From a bacterium (lineage in GTDB: Bacteria; Armatimonadota; JACIXR01): DNA of 64,000 nt. The stretch spans positions 62,001 to 126,000 of the forward strand of contig JACIXR010000002.1 of assembly GCA_014360495.1 (NCBI GenBank), read 5' to 3'. Shown here piece after piece: positions 50,003 through 56,808 of the stretch. Below the pieces are notes generated by a model. It was not told where the DNA came from. It made no database searches and saw only the letters and a program-made list of their open reading frames with translations. Made by a program: the position numbers and the translations under genes. Position 1 is the first letter of the stretch; each line of letters begins with the position of its first letter.

Positions 50003-51646
50003 ATGAGAGAGCAAAGAAAGATTTTAAAATTCATAGTCTCTATTCAACTGGGATTATTTCTCGTCTTAAGCGCTATCATTCTCCTCGCCCAACCAGCGGT
50101 TGAAAAGCAGACCTATATGGTTGCTATGAGGGATGGGGTCAGGCTGGCTACTGATGTCTACCTTCCCGGGGGAAAGGGACCCTTCCCCGTAATCCTCATT
50201 CGCACCCCCTACGATAAAAACGCTCTATCGGGCATAGGTATGGAAGGGAAAAAGCGTGGTTACGCAGTTGTTATTCAGGACACAAGAGGGAGATATGCCT
50301 CCGAAGGGGCGAACCTCCCCTTTGAGAGCGATGCTAAAGATGGCTATGACACAGTTCAGTGGATTCTAAAGCAGGAATGGTGCAACGGAAAGATAGGCAC
50401 TTGGGGAGGCTCGGCATTGGGGATAACTCAGCTTCTATTGGCGGGAACGGGGGCGAAAAATATCGTTGCCCAACACATAACTGTTGGCGCTCCCAGCCTC
50501 TATCACGATGCGGTATTCACCGGAGGCGAGTTCCGAAAGGCGCTTTTCGGCGATTGGGTTAGGATAACTAAATTCAGCCCCCTCGCTTGCGACATAGTCT
50601 TGAAGCATCCTCTATACGATAGCTATTGGAAGTCAATGGACATAAGCGATAAGTACCAAAATGTAAATTCTCCCGCAGTCCATATCGGGGGTTGGTATGA
50701 TATATTCGCCCAAGGGACGATAAACGCCTTCCTCGGTTATCAAACCAAGGGAGGACCGCAGGCCAGGGGTAAGCAGAAACTCATAATGGGTCCCTGGACC
50801 CATGGTGTTTTTATGGAAAAAGCGGGAGAACTCACTTTCCCTAACGCGAAAAACCCACCTACCACCTGTCACGATGCCTGGAAATGGTTTGACCGCTATT
50901 TGAAGGGAATAGATAACGGGGTGGATAAGGAGCCGGCGGTAACCTATTATGTAATGGGGGATGTAAGCGACCCCAAAGCGCCAGGAAACGAATGGCGAAC
51001 AGCTAACTCCTGGCCGCCCGTTAAGGCTAAATTCACCCCTCTTTATCTTCATCCAGATAAAAAGCTTTCTTGGAATAAGCCTAAATCCGAAAGCAAATTT
51101 AGCTATACTTACGACCCCAAGAACCCCGTACCAACGATAGGTGGATATCAATTGACCATTCCCGCAGGTCCTATGGACCAGAGGAAAATTGAAGAACGCT
51201 CCGATGTTCTGGTCTTCACGAGCGAACCTCTATCCCAGCCTCTTGAGATAACGGGTAGGGTGCGAGCGATAATTTGGGCATCAAGCGATTGTCCAGATAC
51301 GGATTTCGTAGCGAGATTGTGCGATGTTTACCCTGATGGACGCTCATACAACATCTGCGAGGGAATAATTAGGGCTTGCCTTAGAGAATCGTTCAGCCAA
51401 CCGAAATGGCTCAAACCGGGCAAAATCTATCGCTTTGAGATAGACCTTTGGTCTACGAGCATAATCTTCAACAAGGGACATCGTATTCGCCTTCACATAA
51501 CCTCCAGCAGCTCTCCCGGTTGGCAACCAAACCCCAACACTGGAAAACTAATACCTGACGAGTCCACAGCAAGAATAGCCCATAATACAATCTACATCGG
51601 TCCTAATTATCCTTCGCATATTCTTTTACCAGTGGTCAAAAAGTGA
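50003..51646 (+). CDS. CocE/NonD-type alpha/beta hydrolase, exported
   Basis: A 547-residue S15/CocE-family hydrolase. I use the ATG at 50003 behind AAGGAGGG. An in-frame ATG at 49979 lies inside the promoter. An N-terminal signal or anchor helix (about 8-30) is followed by MRDGVRLATDVYLPGGKGPF and VIQDTRGRYASEG. The nucleophile elbow is GTWGGSALGITQ (Ser after GG), and LIMGPWTHGVF carries the likely catalytic His region. The C-terminal jelly roll (about 370-547) is present. Family members cleave acyl esters, amides or X-Pro peptides. A glycan or lignin ester is possible given the neighbours but unproven. Its stop faces the GH106-like gene five bases away. Confidence 0.9.
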   Translation: MREQRKILKFIVSIQLGLFLVLSAIILLAQPAVEKQTYMVAMRDGVRLATDVYLPGGKGPFPVILIRTPYDKNALSGIGMEGKKRGYAVVIQDTRGRYASEGANLPFESDAKDGYDTVQWILKQEWCNGKIGTWGGSALGITQLLLAGTGAKNIVAQHITVGAPSLYHDAVFTGGEFRKALFGDWVRITKFSPLACDIVLKHPLYDSYWKSMDISDKYQNVNSPAVHIGGWYDIFAQGTINAFLGYQTKGGPQARGKQKLIMGPWTHGVFMEKAGELTFPNAKNPPTTCHDAWKWFDRYLKGIDNGVDKEPAVTYYVMGDVSDPKAPGNEWRTANSWPPVKAKFTPLYLHPDKKLSWNKPKSESKFSYTYDPKNPVPTIGGYQLTIPAGPMDQRKIEERSDVLVFTSEPLSQPLEITGRVRAIIWASSDCPDTDFVARLCDVYPDGRSYNICEGIIRACLRESFSQPKWLKPGKIYRFEIDLWSTSIIFNKGHRIRLHITSSSSPGWQPNPNTGKLIPDESTARIAHNTIYIGPNYPSHILLPVVKK

Positions 51647-51650
51647 AAAA

Positions 51651-54398
51651 TCAGGGTTTCATTAGGATTTGAGGTGGCGTAGTGGAAAATTGTAGTTCCT
51701 CTCCCTCTTCCCCATAGTACCCGCCCCATCCAATGCTTATCGTTGAGATTTTTGTCAAATCCGCGGGCTTTCCCTTTCCCCAAGGTGTAGGGGAGAAACC
51801 TGATAAGGGGACGAATAGTTCCCTTTCACCGCCATCTGAAAGGAGAATTCCCGTGTTTGCTATTGATTCGTTGCCCTCCATATCTCTAAGTATGACAAAC
51901 ATATGGGCCGGTGATTTTTGCTCCTTGGGTATCGAGATTTGGAAATATAAATGACTCGCTTTGCTGAGGTCTACTTCACCCGAATAGATAAAAGAAAGGA
52001 AAAGGAAGCAATCCACATTGCTCCTTGAGAGCCTTGCCTTCGTCTTAAAACCATCCTGCCCGCTTACTTTCGCTCTCTCAAACCCACCTTGAACGAACTC
52101 CCCTTTGCCCAAGAGCTGTCCAGCGTGTTGAAGCTTTTTGATGTTCAGCAAAGCCCTTTCGTTTTCAGTGGGTTGGAGTCTTTTGGTTTTTTCAACCTCG
52201 GGGAAAACAACGATTTTAGCATCATAAGGTGCGAACTCAATCTCCACCCACTCCACTTTCTCTATTGTTTTTGTGCTTCCGTCCATAGGGTCAAGTAGCT
52301 TGCCCTCTCCCTTTCCCCTAAACGATAACGAGTTTTTACAAGCCTTATCGCTATCGTTGATGATGAAATAGATGTCCCATCCCTCAATTTTCCTATGAGT
52401 TATGCGTAGAGGCGACGATTCCTCTTTTATCTTAACATCTTGCTCAATTATCTTATCCAGAATTGTGGGAAGAATTGAAGCTGAACCTACGGGAAGATAA
52501 ACAGCTACCCCTCCCTTCTCGTTCCTTTTTATGCTCACTTTCTCGCCGTTAGCGAATAACGAGTTTGCGATTCTCTTTACATAGTAAGAGGGGAATTCTC
52601 TTTCGCTGTTTGTTGGTAGAGCCCCAATAGCTATAACTACCCCGCCCTCTCTCCAAAAGCTTTCAATTTTTCTCCAAGCGTCTAATGGCAATGTATCAAC
52701 GCAAGGGAGGATTAAAATCCTCCAGCTAAGACCGTTAAAGACGAGGGAACCCTTATTGAGTGTAGCATTAAGCAGGGTTGGGGTATCAATGTAAAGGAAA
52801 TCTCTATTTGAATTATAAAGAACATCGGAAACTTGATTGAAAATTTCCTCAATTCTAAGGGCTGATGGAGAATCCGTGGCTCCCCGTTTCGCCGGGCGAA
52901 AATGAACCCACAAGCTTTCAACCGGATAGAGAACCGCTATATCGGTTACCTGCTGACCTCCCCTCATCATCCCGGCGCACCTCCCAACCCAGAGGTTCAA
53001 TCTTTGCAGCTGTTCTGTTGATAGTTTTTGGAAAGTATAATAGCTCGTTATCGTATTAACTCCTCCGTGAATCAAGCGATTGCAAGTGCCCCTTATTTCC
53101 TCTTCAGTAACCACCCTTACTGGGCGTTTATCTCCCTCGGGACGATAAACCTGGATGAAATCAGAAGTTTCACACATCGTATAGATGTTTTTGTTCAAAT
53201 CCCTGACGCTTCCTATGAAACGGGCAATTCGCCACGGCACCTCGCTTGGAATGCTGGTCAAACAATCAATGCTTGGTGCATCAAGATATTTAAGGCAGAG
53301 GAAGAAATTCCCATAGAAGGAGACATGGGCTGTTAGGCTTTCCTCCATCAAAAGATGACCACCTGAGGCGATGTTGTGTCTTCTGCACCAGTCCCTGATC
53401 TGTCCAAAGAAATTCTCCGCAACCAATTCGCCAACCGTTTGCCAAAAGTCATACCTCACCTTACCTGCTTCTTTGCCATCCAGGAAAAGGAGCGGCAAAA
53501 AGGGCTCAATCTCATATCCCCTTCTTTTTCTGAATTCATTCGGCAAATTCGGTGCCCATGGTAAGGGGCTATAAGAAGCGGGAAGGAAGAAGTAGCTCAT
53601 AAGAGATGGCTCATCGGTAAATGTTGCGATGAAATATTTCCCCAAATCATCGCCAAGGTGTTTAGCATACCTTTCGTGTGTCAATTCAATGAATCTTCTT
53701 GTGGGCTCCGGCATAAGGAGGTTGATATAGGGGAGCCTATCGCCCAGGCTGATGGCAGCGTGGGTTTTATCGTAGAGACGATTTTCACTGAGAATGATAA
53801 CATGCCAATCTCCTTTTTCGGGTTTCCAGGAGAGCTTTCCATCCTTTACTTTATCGGTCAGGTCTATCCTTCCTTTAAGGTCAATTCCGTCTTTCCTTTT
53901 GGGGAAAGCCCAAGCACCGAGAAGCTTTCCCGGCGGCGCTTCAAGAACGACGCCTTCTTCTGATGTTTCCCCCTCAGCGCAAAGTAGACCCCTCGCTTCC
54001 CATTCAGGATGGTCTTTTAAGGTCAATCCTCCAGCAGTGCCTGAGGGATAGCCTTTCTCGTCATAAAGCCAAAGCGCCATTCCCAACTCTTTAGCCTTCT
54101 TAACGCCCCGCACAAAGGCAGCCCATTTCTCCTCGCTCTCAAGGTAATCGGCAAATGAGACATTGCAAACCACCCCGCCGAATCCTTGAGACAAAAGCCC
54201 GCTGAAAAGCGAATCCTGTGCTTCGGGGGTATCGGGGAGGCTATGAACTATTTTGAGTATACGGGCATCCATAGGCGGATTATTGAACCTTTCAAGCAGT
54301 TCCATTAGGGTCGTCCTCCTTTCCGTAGAGGCAAAAGAGAGAGAAGCCAGAACAACTACAAATAAAAACAATTTGCTTTTTAGAATTTTCATCTTCAT
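51651..54398 (-). CDS. Secreted GH106-like alpha-L-rhamnosidase
   Basis: A 915-residue protein with a signal peptide (about 1-23). The pattern PPMDARILKIVHSLPDTPEA, GFGGVVCNVSFADYLESEEK, LWLYDEKGYPSGTAGGLTL and YFIATFTDEPSLMSYF matches the GH106 / large putative rhamnosidase group. GGVNTITSYYTFQKLSTEQL marks the later barrel, and a galactose-binding-like module fills about 760-915 (HLYFQISIPKEQ, GWGGYYGEEG). GH106 inverts alpha-L-rhamnosides, fitting pectin and rhamnogalacturonan use. The family call is by pattern. An ATG two codons later (54392) is equally possible. Confidence 0.78.
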   Translation of the reverse strand: MKMKILKSKLFLFVVVLASLSFASTERRTTLMELLERFNNPPMDARILKIVHSLPDTPEAQDSLFSGLLSQGFGGVVCNVSFADYLESEEKWAAFVRGVKKAKELGMALWLYDEKGYPSGTAGGLTLKDHPEWEARGLLCAEGETSEEGVVLEAPPGKLLGAWAFPKRKDGIDLKGRIDLTDKVKDGKLSWKPEKGDWHVIILSENRLYDKTHAAISLGDRLPYINLLMPEPTRRFIELTHERYAKHLGDDLGKYFIATFTDEPSLMSYFFLPASYSPLPWAPNLPNEFRKRRGYEIEPFLPLLFLDGKEAGKVRYDFWQTVGELVAENFFGQIRDWCRRHNIASGGHLLMEESLTAHVSFYGNFFLCLKYLDAPSIDCLTSIPSEVPWRIARFIGSVRDLNKNIYTMCETSDFIQVYRPEGDKRPVRVVTEEEIRGTCNRLIHGGVNTITSYYTFQKLSTEQLQRLNLWVGRCAGMMRGGQQVTDIAVLYPVESLWVHFRPAKRGATDSPSALRIEEIFNQVSDVLYNSNRDFLYIDTPTLLNATLNKGSLVFNGLSWRILILPCVDTLPLDAWRKIESFWREGGVVIAIGALPTNSEREFPSYYVKRIANSLFANGEKVSIKRNEKGGVAVYLPVGSASILPTILDKIIEQDVKIKEESSPLRITHRKIEGWDIYFIINDSDKACKNSLSFRGKGEGKLLDPMDGSTKTIEKVEWVEIEFAPYDAKIVVFPEVEKTKRLQPTENERALLNIKKLQHAGQLLGKGEFVQGGFERAKVSGQDGFKTKARLSRSNVDCFLFLSFIYSGEVDLSKASHLYFQISIPKEQKSPAHMFVILRDMEGNESIANTGILLSDGGERELFVPLSGFSPTPWGKGKPADLTKISTISIGWGGYYGEEGEELQFSTTPPQILMKP

Positions 54399-54439
54399 TA
54401 TTAAATTTGATACTTGACTTATTAAAGAAAGGCATAAAT

Positions 54440-54447
54440 ATTATAAT
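54440..54447. promoter_or_regulatory. Palindromic -10 between GH106-like gene and acidic-protein gene
   Basis: ATTATAAT again supplies TATAAT on both strands. On the minus strand TTGCCT (54467-54462) is a fair -35 with 16-base spacing. On the plus strand the only good -35, TTGACT (54414-54419), is 22 bases away, so plus-strand activity is less certain. Confidence 0.45.
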
Positions 54448-54488
54448 CACAATGCAAATTAAGGCAATAGGAGGTGCAAAAATTAGCT

Positions 54489-54740
54489 ATGGAAAAAGAA
54501 GACAGAGACCTCTACGATGAAGGTTTTGCCGAGGGGGTGGAACACGCCCTTGATGTAGTGGAGGATGTTTTGTATGAGGAACTGGTGGCGGAGAACATAT
54601 TGAGCGACACAGAACTTGAGGAGCTTATGGATAAGATAAGGGCGACGATAGGAGAGTTTGAAGTTGATTGGGAGGAGGTAGAGGAGGAAGAGGAGGAATT
54701 TGAAGACATAGATATAGACGAAGAGGAGGAAGAGGAATAG
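54489..54740 (+). CDS. Small highly acidic protein, unknown
   Basis: An 83-residue protein. The first 55 residues form an acidic, probably helical region (DEGFAEGVEHALDVVEDVLY, NILSDTELEELMDKIRATI), and the rest is almost pure Asp/Glu ending EEEEEE. It could be a DNA- or RNA-mimic, a polymerase-associated factor like the acidic tail of RNAP delta, or a metal or protein binder. None is proven. AGGAGG (54469-54474) lies 14 bases before the ATG, a wide gap. A GTG at 54474 is in frame but overlaps the ribosome site. It is followed by the RNase P RNA gene after 47 bases. Confidence 0.7.
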   Translation: MEKEDRDLYDEGFAEGVEHALDVVEDVLYEELVAENILSDTELEELMDKIRATIGEFEVDWEEVEEEEEEFEDIDIDEEEEEE

Positions 54741-54749
54741 CCAAGTTTT

Positions 54750-54778
54750 TTGGAAAAAAGGAAATTGAACGCTATAAT
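54750..54778 (+). promoter_or_regulatory. Promoter of rnpB
   Basis: TTGGAA (54750-54755), 17 bases, then TATAAT (54773-54778). Transcription would begin about 54785-54788, matching the first base of the P1 helix. Confidence 0.7.
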
Positions 54779-54787
54779 ATATAAATA

Positions 54788-55126
54788 GGGAAGGTGGGTC
54801 GGACGACCGCGCCGAAAGGCGAGGAAAGTCCAGGCTCCGTAGAGCAGGACGCTGGAGGCAACTCCAGATAGCGTAAGCTATGGAAAGTGCCGCAGAAAAC
54901 ATACCGCCCACCGCTCCCTTTAAGGGAGCAGAGGCAAGGGTGAAAAGGTGGGGTAAGAGCCCACCGGCGGAAGGGTGACCTTCCGGCCAGGCAAACCCCG
55001 TCCGGAGCAAGACCAAATAGGAGGAGAGGGAAGCTGCTCGCTGACTCCTCGGGTAGGTCGCAAAGATAAATGGTCGTCGCCAGCCGTAAGGCTGGAACAG
55101 AACCTGGCTTATAGACCCACCTTCCC
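54788..55126 (+). ncRNA. rnpB: RNase P RNA, bacterial type A
   Basis: The catalytic RNA that trims tRNA 5' leaders. The ends pair in a 13-base P1 helix: GGGAAGGTGGGTC at 54788-54800 with GACCCACCTTCCC at 55114-55126. The universal core GAGGAAAGTCC lies near 54821, GAGCAGGACGCTGG near 54842, and the 3' core ACAGAACCTGGCTTATAGAC near 55098. The length of about 339 bases is normal. Antisense open frames across this region are shadows of the RNA. No hairpin-plus-T terminator follows, and the S24 repressor gene starts 14 bases later. Confidence 0.96.
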
Positions 55127-55139
55127 GGATTAAGATGAA

Positions 55140-55850
55140 ATGAAAATGAGAGATTTGACAGGGAGATTAAAAAGGACATTGGGAGCTCAACTGCGCGCCC
55201 TTAGGGAAGCAAAAGGTATGCGCCTAAGGGAACTCTCTTATCTTTCCGGTATCTCGGAAAGCGTCCTATCCCGACTGGAAAGAGGATTCACATTTCCTCG
55301 CCGAGCCACGCTTGAAGCCATTGCTTCCGCCTTAGGGATTGATGTCGTCCCCTTTTTAGAAAGCATCGCCAACCAGCTCGGCGTTGACCCCACGCCCCTC
55401 TTGCTGCGCCTCGGCTACACATCAAAGGAATCAGCTATCCCACCCTTGCCCTCGGGAGGAAGGCTGCTTAAAGTCATCGCCGAGGTCCCCTGTGGAAAGC
55501 CTTACGAGGCTTTGGAAGAACTACTTGGTTATATCATAATTCACGAGGATGAATATCCGGGAGCAACCTTCTCCTTACGAGCCACTGGGGATAGTATGTA
55601 TCCCCTAATTATGCATGGAGATTTCATAATCGTCAGGCAACAAGACGATGTCGAAAGCGGCTCAATTGCTGTTGTCTCCCTGGAAACGGATGGCGGATTT
55701 GAAACAACAGTTAAAAAAGTTATTAAACAGGATGCCCAAATAATACTTGAAAGCCTAAACCCTGCCTATCCTCCCATTGTTGTAAATATAAAAGAGAAAG
55801 GGTTTAGGATAATAGGGAAGGTTATCGGTCTGAAGCGTTATTTTAAATGA
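55140..55850 (+). CDS. HTH-S24 LexA/CI-like self-cleaving repressor
   Basis: A 236-residue regulator. The N-terminal XRE-type helix-turn-helix (about 10-70) has LGAQLRALREAKGMRLRELS and ISESVLSRLERG. The C-terminal S24 peptidase domain (about 108-236) has the likely cleavage site AEVPCGKP (Cys118-Gly119), the nucleophile Ser152 in TGDSMYP and the base Lys192 in TTVKKVI. Such proteins cleave themselves on RecA activation or, in variants, respond to other stress. It is full length. No clear ribosome site precedes it, and it begins 14 bases after rnpB with no terminator between, so it may depend on rnpB read-through. No phage genes adjoin it. The end overlaps the DUF4438 stop. Confidence 0.88.
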   Translation: MKMRDLTGRLKRTLGAQLRALREAKGMRLRELSYLSGISESVLSRLERGFTFPRRATLEAIASALGIDVVPFLESIANQLGVDPTPLLLRLGYTSKESAIPPLPSGGRLLKVIAEVPCGKPYEALEELLGYIIIHEDEYPGATFSLRATGDSMYPLIMHGDFIIVRQQDDVESGSIAVVSLETDGGFETTVKKVIKQDAQIILESLNPAYPPIVVNIKEKGFRIIGKVIGLKRYFK

Positions 55851-56700
55851 TGTTTAGATAGTTCGCCAAATTGGCGTTCTTATCTATTCTTCCCTCTATT
55901 CTGCCTTCTTTGCTGGACATTATCACCGTGACGCCCGGTCCGTGTCCCGTCCATACGCAATCGCTGTGAATGACTACTCCAATGGAAACTGCCCCTTTGA
56001 GAAAACCTCTTCCATATGTGTTATCGCAATCACGCAAGAGGACGAAATCCCCTAATCGGAGGTTCTGTAGTCCATATGCTTCAAGTTCCTTCGCATCAGC
56101 GGTCATAATGTCGTAATCGCCCCTTATCACCTGTGTTGAGCCTATACCTGAACCCATCAAATGGGCGGGAACCTCAGCCACTACGGGAACCAGCAGCTTC
56201 CCATCCTTTTCCTCAATGTTGAGCTTCTCCAATAGACCTGGGTCTATATTGCAAATGAAGACATCCTCCCAACCGATGATTTTCAAGCCTTGCCCTTTCG
56301 CCATCACCAATATTTGGTCCCCTATATTGAGCTTTTCCAAAACTTCCCTAGGAAAGTAAACGAGGACATGCTCAGCTCCGCCATGTTTTCCCGTGACGAA
56401 ACCGCATTCCCCTTTTGCATCCCCACTTACAACCTTTGCGACATTCCCGATACAAGCGAGAACATTTAGGGCTGCGTTTTCCCCTTCATCCTTTGCCCTT
56501 ATGGTAACCCCGGGCTCTATGTGGTCGCCAGCCCAGCCGAAAGCGCTATCACCAATCTTCACATTATAAGTTATACCTCCCGTTGATGGAAGGAATAGCG
56601 GTTCGCCCTTGTGGCTTATCTGGGGAAGCCAGACACGAGGTTGAATAACCTCCCCGCGCACAGATGTTTCAATAAGCTTTTCTACATTCGTCTTCAACAT
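55843..56700 (-). CDS. DUF4438 family protein
   Basis: About 285 residues matching the DUF4438 family, conserved in thermophilic bacteria and of unknown function. LPSTGGITYNVKIGDSAFGW, GENAALNVLACIGNVAKVVS, VTGKHGGAEHVLVYFPREVL and GDFVLLRDCDNTYGRGF are the recognisable blocks. The ATG at 56700 is chosen because GGAGGTGAAAG precedes it correctly. An in-frame TTG at 56715 lies just upstream of that ribosome site, inside the TTGGAGGTG sequence, and is less likely. It is convergent with the S24 gene, overlapping by eight bases, and divergent from secDF. A minus-strand TATAAT at 56751-56746 could serve it. Confidence 0.82.
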   Translation of the reverse strand: MLKTNVEKLIETSVRGEVIQPRVWLPQISHKGEPLFLPSTGGITYNVKIGDSAFGWAGDHIEPGVTIRAKDEGENAALNVLACIGNVAKVVSGDAKGECGFVTGKHGGAEHVLVYFPREVLEKLNIGDQILVMAKGQGLKIIGWEDVFICNIDPGLLEKLNIEEKDGKLLVPVVAEVPAHLMGSGIGSTQVIRGDYDIMTADAKELEAYGLQNLRLGDFVLLRDCDNTYGRGFLKGAVSIGVVIHSDCVWTGHGPGVTVIMSSKEGRIEGRIDKNANLANYLNII

Positions 56701-56758
56701 AGCTTTCACCTCCAAGGGTCTCTTTTGGGAAACTTATTTTTTAAGATTATACACTAAT

Positions 56759-56787
56759 TTGACATCATAGGATAGAAGATTTATAAT
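56759..56787 (+). promoter_or_regulatory. Consensus sigma-70 promoter of secDF
   Basis: TTGACA (56759-56764), exactly 17 bases, TATAAT (56782-56787): a perfect housekeeping promoter. The leader is about 15 bases and includes AAGGAGGAAAG. The minus-strand -10 of the DUF4438 gene overlaps its upstream flank. Confidence 0.9.
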
Positions 56788-56808
56788 CCATTAACAAGGA
56801 GGAAAGAG

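Noticed and set aside
54772-55179. A 135-codon minus-strand frame, and another at 54483-55016, across this region
   Set aside because: They lie antisense to the RNase P RNA, whose conserved core and P1 pairing explain the sequence. Frames over rnpB are a common false gene call.
55140-55850. Prophage or integrated element marked by the S24 repressor
   Set aside because: Flanking genes are housekeeping, and no integrase, structural genes or attachment repeats were seen.
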